Positions 34,714-44,105 of a stretch of 64,000 nt of DNA are shown in pieces (within the stretch, counting starts at the first letter, position 1; every line of letters begins with the position of its first letter). Under the pieces are notes generated by a model. The model had not been told where the DNA came from. It did no database searches and saw nothing but the letters and a program-made list of their open reading frames with translations. Both the position numbers and the translations under genes were made by a program. Origin of the DNA: Bacteroidales bacterium (GTDB taxonomy: Bacteria; Bacteroidota; Bacteroidia; Bacteroidales; Rikenellaceae); contig CAJTFS010000006.1 of the NCBI GenBank assembly GCA_910575495.1, forward strand, positions 60,404 to 124,403, read 5' to 3'.

Positions 34714-36084
34714 ATGGATCTGAAAGAGATAAAGAGCGAGTTGCGCAAACTTTCCGAACTGGTCGGCGGCTGGTCCGGACAGCGGCCCGTTTCGCAGCTC
34801 GAGCACGATCTGGTGCTTGAGAAGTTGCGCGCCGTCTACGAGGCCCTGCGTTTCGGTCCCGAGGTGACGGGAGGACGCTTCCATGCGTATATTCCCGCTG
34901 CGGCCACAGCGCCGGAGAGACCCGTGCAGGGTCGTCCGCGCCGGCGTGCACGGCCCATGGCCGAGGAGTCCGCCATCGAAATGGTCGATCTGAGCGAGGT
35001 GCTCTCGCTCGACGACTCCGCCGAACCCGAGTATCCGGCCGCTTCGCCGGAGGCTGCCGGTTCCGGCTCGGTTTCTTCCGGGTTCATGGCTTCCGCCGAG
35101 TCCGCCGGCCCGTTTTACGCCGATTCGGACGACGGGGACCCCGAGATCATCGAGTTCGACGACGAGCCCGATCCGGTCCCGGCTCCTCGGCCGGCTCCGC
35201 GCCGCAAGCCGGTAACCTATCCCGCACCGGAGGCTGCGGAAGAACCCGTTGCCGATCCTGTTGCGGAAGCGGTGCCCGAAGCAGCGCCCGTCCGCCCGGT
35301 TTCCGCCCCTGCGCCCGAGGTGCCGCAGCCCTCGGAACAAGAGCAGCCCTCGGAACAAGAGCAGCCGGAGGAGAAGCCGCAGGCCGTCGAGCCCCAGTCG
35401 CTGTTCGGCCCCGACGAGGAGGCTCTGCGCCATCGTCACAAGCAGCGCGTCATCATGTCGCTTTACGACAGCGAACCCAAACCGTCGGAGGCTGCGGCAG
35501 TGCGGCCGGCGCCGAGTGCGCCGAAACCTGCCGCCCGGATCGATTCCGCTGCCCTGCGCGAAACGGAGACGGACGATGAATTCCGCACCGACGACACCGG
35601 TATGGTGCTTCTCGATGCCTTGACCGAACAGCCCGTCGGCGCCGCTCCCGAACCGGAGGAGCCCGAAGGTCCCGAAATTCTGGAGTTGGACGACGAGCCG
35701 GTGCCCGCCGCTCCGGCAGCACCTCCTGCACCTGCGGCTCCCCGCAAGCCCGAAGCGCCGGCCGCAGAGCCTGCGGGCCAGGTCCTGGGCGAGGTCATCA
35801 ACCACGATGTCCGCACGCTCGGCCAGACGATGGCCGCGCCGAACAAGAGTTTCGCCGCACCCATCACCGACCTGCGCCAGGCCATCGGCATCAACGACAA
35901 GTTTTTGATGATCCGCGATCTTTTCGGCGGCAACAGCGTGCTTTTCGACGCCACGATCACGGCGCTCAACAACCAGCGGAGTCTCGACGACTGCATGATC
36001 TACATCGCCGAGCACTTCGCCTGGAACCCCGATTCGGAGAGCGCACGGCTGGTCATGGAGCTGCTCGAACGCAAATTCGCCTGA
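34714..36084 (+). CDS. Conserved Bacteroidales protein with long acidic/proline-rich linker
   Basis: 456 aa in three parts. Residues 1-60 are charged helix (MDLKEIKSELRKLSELVGG). About 60-360 is low-complexity, rich in Glu, Pro and Ala, with a short tandem repeat (PSEQEQPSEQEQPEE near 208). The last about 90 residues are conserved-looking (ITDLRQAIGINDKFLMIRD, then FDATITALNNQRSLDDCMIYI and a C-terminal helix). The tail resembles one I associate with Bacteroidales proteins of unknown function. The alternative ATG at 34564 would add 50 Arg-rich residues. It is followed 3 bases later by rsmI; no signal peptide, so probably cytoplasmic. Confidence 0.75.
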   Translation: MDLKEIKSELRKLSELVGGWSGQRPVSQLEHDLVLEKLRAVYEALRFGPEVTGGRFHAYIPAAATAPERPVQGRPRRRARPMAEESAIEMVDLSEVLSLDDSAEPEYPAASPEAAGSGSVSSGFMASAESAGPFYADSDDGDPEIIEFDDEPDPVPAPRPAPRRKPVTYPAPEAAEEPVADPVAEAVPEAAPVRPVSAPAPEVPQPSEQEQPSEQEQPEEKPQAVEPQSLFGPDEEALRHRHKQRVIMSLYDSEPKPSEAAAVRPAPSAPKPAARIDSAALRETETDDEFRTDDTGMVLLDALTEQPVGAAPEPEEPEGPEILELDDEPVPAAPAAPPAPAAPRKPEAPAAEPAGQVLGEVINHDVRTLGQTMAAPNKSFAAPITDLRQAIGINDKFLMIRDLFGGNSVLFDATITALNNQRSLDDCMIYIAEHFAWNPDSESARLVMELLERKFA

Positions 36085-36087
36085 CGC

Positions 36088-36822
36088 ATGGCCAAGCTCT
36101 ACATCGTCCCTACGCCTATCGGCAATCTCGACGACATTACCTTGCGGGCCATCGCCGTGCTGCGCGAGGCCGATTTCATCCTCGCCGAAGATACGCGTAC
36201 TACATCGTTTCTGCTGCGCCACCTCGGCATCGAGAAGAAACTCCGTTCCCATCATAAGTTCAACGAGCACGCCACCGTGCAGTCGGTCGCCGAGACCATC
36301 GCGGCCGGCCGGTGCGTGGCCCTGGTTTCCGATGCCGGAACGCCCGGCATCTCCGATCCCGGCTTTCTGCTCGTGCGCACCTGCATCGAGCAGGGCATCG
36401 AGGTCGAGACGCTGCCCGGTGCCACGGCTGCCATTCCCGCGCTGGTGCAGAGCGGCTTTCCGTGCGACCGTTTCTGCTTCGAGGGGTTCCTTCCGCAGAA
36501 GAAGGGCCGCAACAAGCATCTGCAAGCCTTGGCCGACGAGGAGCGTACCATGATCTTCTACGAGTCGCCCTATCGCGTGGTGAAGTGTCTGGAGCAGTTG
36601 GCCGAGCTCTTCGGCCCCGAGCGGCGGGTGTCGGTTTCGCGCGAGCTGACCAAAAAATTCGAGCAGACCGTGCGCGGCACCTTGGCCGAGGTGCTCGACC
36701 ACTTCCGCGCCGCGGAGCCCAAGGGCGAATTCGTCATCGTGGTGGCCGGACGCCCCAAGCCGGGCCGCCGGAGCGAGTACCCGGAGGAAGCGGACGGGCC
36801 GCAGGAAAACCGAAAACAGTAA
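36088..36822 (+). CDS. rsmI: 16S rRNA (cytidine1402-2'-O)-methyltransferase RsmI
   Basis: 244 aa tetrapyrrole-methylase-fold enzyme that methylates the ribose of C1402 in the decoding centre. Family landmarks: LYIVPTPIGNLDDITLRAI at residues 3-21, ILAEDTRTTSFLLRHL near 31, SDAGTPGISDPGFLLV near 79, FEGFLPQKKGRN near 131 and SRELTKKFEQTVRG near 186. The last 25 residues are a charged low-complexity tail. It lies 3 bases after the linker protein and 7 before the DUF389 gene. Confidence 0.95.
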   Translation: MAKLYIVPTPIGNLDDITLRAIAVLREADFILAEDTRTTSFLLRHLGIEKKLRSHHKFNEHATVQSVAETIAAGRCVALVSDAGTPGISDPGFLLVRTCIEQGIEVETLPGATAAIPALVQSGFPCDRFCFEGFLPQKKGRNKHLQALADEERTMIFYESPYRVVKCLEQLAELFGPERRVSVSRELTKKFEQTVRGTLAEVLDHFRAAEPKGEFVIVVAGRPKPGRRSEYPEEADGPQENRKQ

Positions 36823-36829
36823 GGATGTT

Positions 36830-38215
36830 ATGGAAAATACGAACAAAAGCGGCGCCGGCCGCATGAAACACTCTTTCGCGGCGTGGGTCGGCGATCTGCA
36901 CGCCTTTCTGCGCGACCGGTTCAGCCTCGACGAGGACAAGGCCCGGCGCGAGGAGGTGATCGCCTCCATTTCGAAGGGCGTGGAGTTCCGCGGCGTCAAC
37001 CTGTGGGTGCTGATCTTCGCCACGATGATCGCGTCGCTGGGCCTGAACGTCAATTCGGCCGCCGTCATCATCGGCGCCATGCTCGTTTCGCCCATCATGG
37101 GTCCCATCATGGGTGTGGGTCTGGCACTGGGCATCAACGACTTCGATCTGATGAAACGGTCGTTGCGCAACCTGGGGCTCATGTTCGTCGTGGCGATCGT
37201 CACATCGACGGTCTTTTTCCTCCTCTCGCCCCTTTCGTCCAACAGCAGCGAGCTGCTGGCCCGCACCACGCCCACAACCTACGACGTGCTGATCGCCCTC
37301 TTCGGCGGTCTGGCCGGCATGGTGGCCCAGTCGCGCCAGGACCGTACCTCGACGGTCATTCCCGGCGTCGCCATCGCCACGGCCCTCATCCCGCCCCTCT
37401 GCACCGCCGGTTTCGGCATCGCCACCGGGCAGCTGCGCTTTTTTCTCGGGGCGTTCTACCTTTTCTTCATCAATTCGGTATTCATCGCTTTGGCGACCTA
37501 TGCCGTCGTGCGGTTCCTCAAATACGAGAAGCAGGCTTTCGTCGACAAGTCGCGCGAGCGCACCGTGAAGCGGATCATGCTGGCTATTTCGCTGGTCACT
37601 TTCATCCCCAGCGTCATCATCGGTTTCCGCATGGTGAGCGTCTCGCTCTTCGAGGCCAAGGCCGACAAGTACATCGCCCAGGTCTTCGATTTCCCGCACA
37701 CGCGCGTCATCGAGGCCAACCGGGAGTTCGGCCGGCGCGGCGAACCCGCCTGCATCGAGCTGCTGCTTGTGGGCGAACCGCTGGGCGACCAGATCATCGA
37801 GAACGCCCGCGCCCAGCTGCGCAATTTCGGACTGGAGAAGACCGAACTCATCGTGCGGCAGGCCAACTCGACCGACAAGGTCGACGTCGTCTCGTTGCAG
37901 CAGAGCTATTCCGAGCTGCTCGACGAGAAGAACCGTCGCATCGAGCGGATGAAGACGCTGCTCGACCGCTATGAGGTGACCAACGTCGACGTCGAGGACA
38001 TTTCGCGCGAGGCGGGCACCATGATGCACAACATCGGTTCCATGTCGCTGTCCAAGGGCATCACTTTCGATGTCGACGGCACACCGCGCGACACGGCCGT
38101 CGTCTGCGTGGTCACGCCCTGCGATCCGCTCCATCCGATCGACTCCGTCACCCTCTCGCGCTGGCTGCGCATCCGCACCAAGGTTGACAACGTCAAACTC
38201 TTCATCGAACCCTGA
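36830..38215 (+). CDS. DUF389 (TIGR00341) membrane protein
   Basis: 461 aa. A cytoplasmic N-terminal helix (residues 1-60) leads to a membrane domain of about six helices. The DUF389 signature is clear: SAAVIIGAMLVSPIMGPIMGVGLALGINDFDLMKRSLRNL near 75-115, then ALFGGLAGMVAQSRQDRTSTVIPGVAIATALIPPLCTAGFG near 155. The C-terminal about 200 residues are soluble and acidic. Function is unknown; a transporter role is often proposed. It is separated from the acyltransferase by 2 bases. Confidence 0.9.
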   Translation: MENTNKSGAGRMKHSFAAWVGDLHAFLRDRFSLDEDKARREEVIASISKGVEFRGVNLWVLIFATMIASLGLNVNSAAVIIGAMLVSPIMGPIMGVGLALGINDFDLMKRSLRNLGLMFVVAIVTSTVFFLLSPLSSNSSELLARTTPTTYDVLIALFGGLAGMVAQSRQDRTSTVIPGVAIATALIPPLCTAGFGIATGQLRFFLGAFYLFFINSVFIALATYAVVRFLKYEKQAFVDKSRERTVKRIMLAISLVTFIPSVIIGFRMVSVSLFEAKADKYIAQVFDFPHTRVIEANREFGRRGEPACIELLLVGEPLGDQIIENARAQLRNFGLEKTELIVRQANSTDKVDVVSLQQSYSELLDEKNRRIERMKTLLDRYEVTNVDVEDISREAGTMMHNIGSMSLSKGITFDVDGTPRDTAVVCVVTPCDPLHPIDSVTLSRWLRIRTKVDNVKLFIEP

Positions 38216-38217
38216 TC

Positions 38218-39141
38218 GTGGCTTCCGTGCGGCCCTCCAAGCTGAATTTCGCACAGCGTGCGTGGCTCGAATTCCTGTGGGCGAACATGCGGCTTTTCGC
38301 CGTGATGCCCTACTGGTTCAAGTTTTACGTCGTCGAAAACGTGCTTTTCTTTCTGCTCTGCCATGTGCTGCGCTACCGTTCGAAGGTCGTGCGCACCAAT
38401 TTGCGCAGCGCGTTTCCGGAAAAGAGCGAGGACGAACTGCGGCTTGTCCGGCGCCGGTTCTACCGCACGCTGGCCGAGATTTTCGTCGACACGGTCGACC
38501 TGGCCCACCGCAGCGAACGCAAAGCCCATGAAATGCTCGTCATCGAGGGGCTCGACGAACACCGCGGCCGGGTCTGCGGCCGCGACTGGATCGCCATGCT
38601 GGCCCACTTCGGGTGTTGGGAATATTGTTCCTACTGGGGTCTCTACGAGCCCTCGCAGAAGGTCGTTGCGGTCTATCATCCGCTGCACGATCCCGTCATG
38701 GAACGCCTCTACCAGCGCCTGCGCAATTCGTCGTATGCCACCACCGTGGCCATGAAGGAGTGCGTGCGCTTCTACCTCCGCCACCGCGATGAGGGGCTCG
38801 ACGGCCGGAACATGGCCCTGGGACTCATCGCCGACCAGGCTCCGCCCCGGCTGCGCGCCGGCGTGCCGTGGTTCTCGTTTCTCAACCAGGATACGGTCTT
38901 TTTCGACGGCGGCGAGAAACTGGCCCTGAAGTTCGGGCTTCCCGTCTACTTCGTGCGCATGGAGCGGCTCCGGCGGGGGCGTTACCGCATGGCTTTCGAA
39001 CTGCTCTACGACGGTTCGGAGCCGGTCGCCGAAAACGAGATCACGGAGCGTTACGTGCGGCGTCTCGAAACGATGATCCGCGAGCGGCCCGAACTTTGGA
39101 TGTGGTCGCACAAACGCTGGAAACACAAACGCGTCCGATAG
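38218..39141 (+). CDS. Lipid A biosynthesis-type lysophospholipid acyltransferase (LpxL/HtrB family)
   Basis: 307 aa from a GTG at 38218, 2 bases after the previous stop. The catalytic H-x4-E motif is AHFGCWEY near residue 130; other blocks are VVRTNLRSAFPEKSEDELRLVRRRFYRTLAEIFVDTV near 60, MALGLIADQAPPRLRAGVPWFSFLNQDTVFFDGGEKLAL near 200 and a C-terminal PELWMWSHKRWKHKR, the usual WxHRRWK-like ending. It should transfer a secondary acyl chain to lipid A or a related lipid at the inner membrane. Bacteroidales lipid A is typically penta-acylated; one such enzyme fits that. Confidence 0.9.
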   Translation: MASVRPSKLNFAQRAWLEFLWANMRLFAVMPYWFKFYVVENVLFFLLCHVLRYRSKVVRTNLRSAFPEKSEDELRLVRRRFYRTLAEIFVDTVDLAHRSERKAHEMLVIEGLDEHRGRVCGRDWIAMLAHFGCWEYCSYWGLYEPSQKVVAVYHPLHDPVMERLYQRLRNSSYATTVAMKECVRFYLRHRDEGLDGRNMALGLIADQAPPRLRAGVPWFSFLNQDTVFFDGGEKLALKFGLPVYFVRMERLRRGRYRMAFELLYDGSEPVAENEITERYVRRLETMIRERPELWMWSHKRWKHKRVR

Positions 39142-39142
39142 C

Positions 39143-40153
39143 ATGCTCCTCACCAAGATCGTCATACTCAACTGGAACGGGGCGAAGCACCTGCGGCACT
39201 ATCTGCCGGGCGTCGTCGCCGCGGCACCCGAGGGGGTGGGCGTGGTGGTCGCCGACAACGGTTCGACCGACGATTCGGTGGAGATGCTGCGGCGGGATTT
39301 CCCGTCGGTCGAGGTGCTGCGGCTCGACCGCAACTACGGCTTCGCCGGCGGTTACAACCGGGCGCTGCGGCAGATCGAGGCCGAGTGCTACGTGTTGCTC
39401 AATTCCGATGTCGGGACGCCGGCCGGCTGGCTCGAACCGCTGCTCGCGTGCCTTGAGCGCAACCCCGATGTTGCGGCCGTGGCGCCCAAGCTGCTCGCCG
39501 ATGCCGACCGCGCGCGGTTCGAATATGCCGGGGCGTCGGGCGGCTATATGGATTTTCTGGGCTATCCTTTCTGCCGCGGGCGGATGCTCCGCATCGTCGA
39601 GCGCGACGAGGGCCAGTATGACGACGAGCGCGACGTGTTCTGGATCACGGGCGCCGCTTTCTGTTGCCGGGCCGCGGTGTTCCATGCGCTGGGCGGTTTC
39701 GATGACGATTTTTTCGCCCACATGGAGGAGATCGACCTTTGCTGGCGCATGCAGCTGGCGGGGTGGCGCGTGCGGATCGTGCCGCAGAGCGCTGTCTGGC
39801 ATCTCGGCGGCGGGACGCTCCCCGTAGATTCGCCGAACAAGATTTTCTTCAACCATCGCAACAACCTGGCGATGCTTTTCAAGTGCGCCGCACCCGGCCA
39901 GCGGCTCGTCGTGGCGCTTGTGCGGCCTGCGCTCGATCTGCTGGCGGCCTTATCCTATCTGGCGCAGGGGCATTGGTCGTGTTTCTGCGCGGTGTTCCGT
40001 GCATGGCGCGATTTTCTGAAGTGGCACCCGGCCTTGAGGGCCAAGCGGCGTGCCGTTCGCGGTTCGCGTGCGGGAAGCGCCTGCGGAATCTATCGCGGTT
40101 CGCTGCTTCTGCGTTATTTCTTCGGCCGCCGGACCTTCGGCAACATGATGTAG
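39143..40153 (+). CDS. Family 2 glycosyltransferase, rhamnosyltransferase-like
   Basis: 336 aa. GT-A fold: VILNWNGAKHLRHYLPG at residues 6-22, VVVADNGSTDDSVEMLRRDF near 34, LRLDRNYGFAGGYNRALRQ near 56, the metal-binding DxD-like LLNSDVGTPAGWL near 86, ITGAAFCCRAAVFHALGGFDDDFFAHMEEIDLCWRMQLAG near 169 and AVWHLGGGTL near 216. A hydrophobic C-terminal segment (VALVRPALDLLAALSYLA) suggests membrane association. It follows the acyltransferase by 1 base, consistent with an envelope glycan or LPS role. Donor and acceptor are unknown. Confidence 0.9.
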   Translation: MLLTKIVILNWNGAKHLRHYLPGVVAAAPEGVGVVVADNGSTDDSVEMLRRDFPSVEVLRLDRNYGFAGGYNRALRQIEAECYVLLNSDVGTPAGWLEPLLACLERNPDVAAVAPKLLADADRARFEYAGASGGYMDFLGYPFCRGRMLRIVERDEGQYDDERDVFWITGAAFCCRAAVFHALGGFDDDFFAHMEEIDLCWRMQLAGWRVRIVPQSAVWHLGGGTLPVDSPNKIFFNHRNNLAMLFKCAAPGQRLVVALVRPALDLLAALSYLAQGHWSCFCAVFRAWRDFLKWHPALRAKRRAVRGSRAGSACGIYRGSLLLRYFFGRRTFGNMM

Positions 40154-40331
40154 CGCCGTATTGCGGCGGGTCTGTCTTGCAATCCCTTCCGAAAGGATCA
40201 ATATCAGTTTGTGAATTCTCCGTTGCCCGGCTCACGTTTCGCGCGATCGTCTCCGGCCGGGCAATGATGGTTCATCTCCTCCGCCTTTGCTTTGCCATTC
40301 GGACCGCCGCCGTGAAACCTCAAATAAAGTT

Positions 40332-40361
40332 GCTGCCGCTACGGTATTCCGTAGCGGCAGC
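40332..40361. terminator. Terminator between convergent GT2 and glnS
   Basis: A perfect 13-bp stem, GCTGCCGCTACGG and its complement, with a TATT loop, followed by TTGCATTTT. It lies in the 304-base convergent gap; the rest of that gap shows no gene. Confidence 0.65.
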
Positions 40362-40457
40362 TTGCATTTTCCGGTCTTGATCCGACTTGTCCGTAACCCG
40401 GGCTGACCGGGTTTCAGGTCAACCGTGGGCCCGACTGCCCGTAGTCCGGCCGGAGAG

Positions 40458-42137
40458 TTAGTCCTTGTTGATCTTGGCCCACGAGTCCTTGAGCGTCACC
40501 GTGCGGTTGAAGACGGGACGCTGGGGCGTGGAGTCGGTGTCGGGGCAGAAGTAGCCCACACGCTCGAACTGCACGGCCTGTCCGACGGGGATGTCGCGCA
40601 GCGAGGGTTCGAGGTAACCGGTGACCTTGACCATCGATTCGGGATTGAGATTGTCTTCCCAGGTTTGTCCCTCCTCCACGTCGTCGGGGTTCTCCTTGGT
40701 GAAGAGCGGGTTGAACAGGCGGATTTCGGCCTCGACGGCATCCTTGACCGACACCCAGTGGATCACGCCCTTGACGCGGCGTCCGTCGCTCGACGAACCG
40801 CCGCCCGAGAGGGGGTCGTAGGTGCAGCGCAGTTCGACGATGTTGCCTTGGGCATCCTTCACCACCTCCTCGCACTTGATAAGATAGGAGTAGCGCAGGC
40901 GCACCTCGCCGCCCGGCTGGAGACGGAAGAACTTCTTGGGCGGGTTCTCCATGAAGTCGTCGCGCTCGATGTAGATCTCGCGCGAGAAGGGTACCTTGCG
41001 CGTGCCGGCCGCTTCGTTTTCGGGGTTGTTCACCGCTTCGAAAAGCTCGGTCTTGTGCTCGTCGTAGTTGGTGATGACGACCTTGAGGGGGTTGAGCACC
41101 GCCATGCGGCGTTCGGCGACCTTGTTGAGGTCTTCGCGGACGCAGTATTCGAGTTTGGCCAGGTCGATGACGTTGTCGCGCTTGGCCACGCCCACCATCT
41201 CGGCGAAGTTGCGCACCGAAGCGGGCGTGTAGCCCTTGCGGCGCAGGGCGCAGATGGTCGGCATGCGGGGGTCGTCCCAGCCCATGACGGCGCCCTCCTG
41301 CACAAGTTTCAGCAGCTTGCGCTTCGACATCATGGTGTAGGTGAGGTTCAGACGCGCGAATTCGTACTGGTGCGAGGGGAAGATGTCGAGCGCCTCGATG
41401 AACCAGTCGTAGAGCGGACGGTGGACGTCGAACTCCAGCGTGCAGATCGAGTGGGTGATCTTCTCGATCGAGTCGCTCTGGCCGTGGGCGTAGTCGTACA
41501 TCGGGTAGATGCACCATTTGCTGCCCGTGCGGTGGTGCTCGGCGTGGATGATGCGGTACATGATCGGGTCGCGGAAGAGCATGTTGGGGTGGGCCATGTC
41601 GATCTTGGCGCGCAGGACCTTCGAGCCGTCGGCGAATTCGCCGTTCTTCATGCGGACGAAGAGGTCGAGGTTCTCCTCGACCGTGCGGTTGCGCCACGGC
41701 GACTCCTTGCCCGGAACCGACACCGTGCCGCGGTTCTCGCGGATTTGCTCCTGCGTCTGGTCGTCGACGTAGGCCAGGCCTTTGCGGATGAGCTCGAGGG
41801 CCCATTCGTAGAGCTGGTCGAAGTAGTCCGACGCGTAACGCTCCGTGGCCCAGTCGAAGCCCAGCCAGCGGATGTCGCGCTTGATGGAGTCGACGTATTC
41901 GACGTCCTCCTTCACGGGGTTGGTGTCGTCGAAGCGCAGGTTGCACTTGCCGCCGTATTTCTTGGCCAGGCCGAAGTTGATGCAGATGCTCTTGGCGTGG
42001 CCGATGTGGAGGTATCCGTTGGGTTCGGGCGGGAAACGGGTCTGCACGCGTTTTTCGCCCTTGGCGATGGACTCTTCGATGATCTCTTCGAGGAAGTTGA
42101 GGGACTTCTCCCGGATGTCGCTGTTCTCTGTTGCCAT
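40458..42137 (-). CDS. glnS: Glutamine--tRNA ligase
   Basis: 559 aa class I synthetase. [26 protein letters not shown] near residues 38-60 holds the HIGH motif and the GlnRS-specific [32 protein letters not shown] follows. The KMSKS equivalent is [11 protein letters not shown] near 267. The C-terminal beta-barrel anticodon domain (residues about 340-559) includes [31 protein letters not shown]. It is longer than needed only at the N-terminus. The porin-like gene lies 13 bases downstream of nothing on this strand: glnS follows that gene by 13 bases, so the two may share a transcript. Confidence 0.97.
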   Translation of the reverse strand: MATENSDIREKSLNFLEEIIEESIAKGEKRVQTRFPPEPNGYLHIGHAKSICINFGLAKKYGGKCNLRFDDTNPVKEDVEYVDSIKRDIRWLGFDWATERYASDYFDQLYEWALELIRKGLAYVDDQTQEQIRENRGTVSVPGKESPWRNRTVEENLDLFVRMKNGEFADGSKVLRAKIDMAHPNMLFRDPIMYRIIHAEHHRTGSKWCIYPMYDYAHGQSDSIEKITHSICTLEFDVHRPLYDWFIEALDIFPSHQYEFARLNLTYTMMSKRKLLKLVQEGAVMGWDDPRMPTICALRRKGYTPASVRNFAEMVGVAKRDNVIDLAKLEYCVREDLNKVAERRMAVLNPLKVVITNYDEHKTELFEAVNNPENEAAGTRKVPFSREIYIERDDFMENPPKKFFRLQPGGEVRLRYSYLIKCEEVVKDAQGNIVELRCTYDPLSGGGSSSDGRRVKGVIHWVSVKDAVEAEIRLFNPLFTKENPDDVEEGQTWEDNLNPESMVKVTGYLEPSLRDIPVGQAVQFERVGYFCPDTDSTPQRPVFNRTVTLKDSWAKINKD

Positions 42138-42150
42138 ACGGTATGGAAAT

Positions 42151-43227
42151 TTAATGTTTTTTGCGGAAGATTTTGTCGATGTCGACCTTCAGCCGCACGA
42201 CCTGCTGCGTGCCTGTGCCCGCTCCGTCGTAGTGGAAGACCATGCCGGCCTCCACGCTGAGCGTGCCCTGGAAGAACGACCGTTCGTAGCCCACCCACGT
42301 GCGGTTGTAGATGTGCTCGGTGGTGGCGTAGAAACTCTCGCCGGCATAGAGGCCCTCTTCGGCGTAGGTCAGCCCGGCGGCGGGATCGGAGACGTAGTTG
42401 CGCAGGGGCTGAAGGTTCGCGCCGGCGTAGAGGTTGTTTTCGAGCTTGAGGCCCCATTTGCGGAGGACGATGTCCAACTGTCCGCCGCAGGGCGTGCGCC
42501 AGCTGTTGTCGACGCTCCGGCCCCGCTGGGGCGCGAAAAGGAAATTGGCGCGGATGTCGAAGTCGAAGAAAGCGTCGAACTTCCATCCTGCGTAGGGATT
42601 CAGCAGGAGGTTGTCGGTGACGTTCTTGTTGCCGATGCGGCCGGCGAAATGGAAGAGCGAGAAGGCGTAGCCTGCGTAAAATCCGCGCTCGGCGGCGTAG
42701 CGGCCGGCCGAGAGGATGCGGAACATCTCGCGCGAGCGGTGCGAATACATTCCTTCCCAGTCGAGGGCCAGTTCGACGTAGCTGCCGGGATGGGCCGTGG
42801 AGACGTAACGTCCCAGGAATCCCGCGAGACGGTTCTGGTAGAACCGCGTGGAGTCGCTGAAGAAGGCGCGCGAATAGCGGCCCGCCAGCTCGCTGCGGTC
42901 GAAGATGCCGGCGACGGCCCGCACGCTGCGCGTGTCGAAACGGTAGTGGAAAAGGGGCTTGACGTCGGTCAGGAACTTGCTCTTGTCGCCGAAGTTCTGC
43001 AGGAGGTCGACGCCGAAGACCAGGCGGTTTTTCGCAGCCCACTCCAGCCCCGCGCGCGGCGTGAGCCGGGCGGAAAAGAGCGTCTGCGACCGGTCGAACG
43101 CGTTGCCGGCATACTCGCGGTTGTCGAAGCGCGTTTCGAAGCCGACGCCCGCGAGGAACTCCTGGGCGCATGCCCCGCAGACGGAGACGAGGCAGAACCA
43201 CGATAGAACGAACTTTTTGAAAGCCAT
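42151..43227 (-). CDS. Exported outer-membrane protein of unknown function
   Basis: 358 aa. Signal peptide [22 protein letters not shown], cleaved near residue 22, then mostly amphipathic strands with many aromatic residues ([68 protein letters not shown]), ending in [16 protein letters not shown]. This composition suggests a 16-18 strand beta-barrel. The ATG at 43227 is preferred over one 12 codons upstream because the latter lies inside the -7 element region. glnS begins 13 bases downstream on the same strand. No family is recognised. Confidence 0.7.
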   Translation of the reverse strand: MAFKKFVLSWFCLVSVCGACAQEFLAGVGFETRFDNREYAGNAFDRSQTLFSARLTPRAGLEWAAKNRLVFGVDLLQNFGDKSKFLTDVKPLFHYRFDTRSVRAVAGIFDRSELAGRYSRAFFSDSTRFYQNRLAGFLGRYVSTAHPGSYVELALDWEGMYSHRSREMFRILSAGRYAAERGFYAGYAFSLFHFAGRIGNKNVTDNLLLNPYAGWKFDAFFDFDIRANFLFAPQRGRSVDNSWRTPCGGQLDIVLRKWGLKLENNLYAGANLQPLRNYVSDPAAGLTYAEEGLYAGESFYATTEHIYNRTWVGYERSFFQGTLSVEAGMVFHYDGAGTGTQQVVRLKVDIDKIFRKKH

Positions 43228-43250
43228 GCCGACGAAGCGATTTGAACCCC

Positions 43251-43258
43251 CAAAAGTA
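43251..43258 (-). promoter_or_regulatory. -7 element of the outer-membrane protein/glnS transcript
   Basis: TACTTTTG on the minus strand, exact TAnnTTTG, 24 bases before the ATG at 43227. It is one half of a divergent promoter pair in an AT-rich island. Confidence 0.6.
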
Positions 43259-43279
43259 GGCAAAAATTTTTTTATTTGT

Positions 43280-43287
43280 TACATTTG
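43280..43287 (+). promoter_or_regulatory. -7 element of the SpoU methylase gene
   Basis: TACATTTG, exact TAnnTTTG, 30 bases before the ATG at 43317 and only 21 bases from the opposing -7 element, so polymerases at the two promoters probably exclude each other. Confidence 0.6.
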
Positions 43288-43316
43288 GCCCCGAAAACAG
43301 ACTCCCGAAAACCGTC

Positions 43317-43847
43317 ATGCGCAAAATCACGAACGAAGAACTGGGCCGTCCGACGCCCGAGGAATATGCCGCCCGGCCCAAAATGCCCGTCACGGTGGTG
43401 CTCGACAACGTGCGCTCGGCGCAGAACGTCGGCGCCTTTTTCCGCACGGGCGATGCCTTTGCGGTGGAACGCATCGCCCTGTGCGGCATCACGGCGACGC
43501 CCCCGGCGCGCGAGATTCACAAAACGGCGCTGGGAGCGGAGCTGACCGTGCCGTGGAGCTATCATGCCGCTACGGCGGAGTGTGTGGAGCAGCTGCGGGC
43601 TGCGGGATATGAAATCCTTGCGGTGGAGCAGGTCGAGGGCGCGGCGATGCTCGGAGCGTTCGGGCCGCAGCCGGGCAAACGCTATGCGCTGGTCTTCGGC
43701 AACGAGGTGGCCGGCGTGGAGCAGGAGGTCGTGGACCGCTGCGACGGCGCCATCGAGATTCCCCAGGCGGGGGTCAAGCACTCGATCAACGTGTCGGTCT
43801 CGGGCGGCGTGGTGCTGTGGCACTTCTTTTCGCGGTTGCAGCCTTGA
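43317..43847 (+). CDS. TrmH/SpoU family RNA 2'-O-methyltransferase
   Basis: 176 aa, a compact SPOUT enzyme without the usual N-terminal substrate-binding extension. Motif 1 is VVLDNVRSAQNVGAFFRTGDAF near residues 27-48, motif 2 is RYALVFGNEVAGVEQEVVDRCDGAIEIPQ near 121-149, motif 3 is KHSINVSVSGGVVLWHF near 154-170; the trefoil-knot cofactor site is intact. The target RNA cannot be assigned. It has its own promoter and stands alone; the following 258 bases contain a hairpin at 43994-44012. Confidence 0.88.
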   Translation: MRKITNEELGRPTPEEYAARPKMPVTVVLDNVRSAQNVGAFFRTGDAFAVERIALCGITATPPAREIHKTALGAELTVPWSYHAATAECVEQLRAAGYEILAVEQVEGAAMLGAFGPQPGKRYALVFGNEVAGVEQEVVDRCDGAIEIPQAGVKHSINVSVSGGVVLWHFFSRLQP

Positions 43848-44067
43848 TGAACTTGCGCTCGTTCGTCGCGGGCGGCGAATATGGTGCGTCTCGCAGGTGG
43901 CGGGCCGTGCCGGAACATGTTGCCGCCCCGAACTTCCGGGTTGTACCGAAGCAGGAAAGGGCTTATGCCGGCCGTCGGCATGCAACGCTGCCGCTGCCGG
44001 GAATTCCGGCAGCACGGCAAGGCGGCTACGCTGCGAACGCTTAATTGGGAATTGTGAATTAACTTTC

Positions 44068-44075
44068 TATCTTTG
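44068..44075 (+). promoter_or_regulatory. -7 element of panB
   Basis: TATCTTTG, exact match, 30 bases before the ATG at 44106. It shows that an in-frame ATG at 44073 cannot be the start. Just upstream is an AATTGTGAATT-type simple repeat. Confidence 0.65.
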
Positions 44076-44105
44076 CCCCCGATTCCGAAACCTAACTCGA
44101 ACAAG

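Noticed and set aside
43994..44012. Hairpin CTGCCGG-GAATT-CCGGCAG after the SpoU gene as a terminator
   Set aside because: Short stem, nearly 150 bases from the stop and no T-run on either strand.
44073..44105. Upstream in-frame ATG for panB
   Set aside because: It falls inside the -7 element at 44068-44075, so it would not be transcribed; the family N-terminus fits the ATG at 44106.
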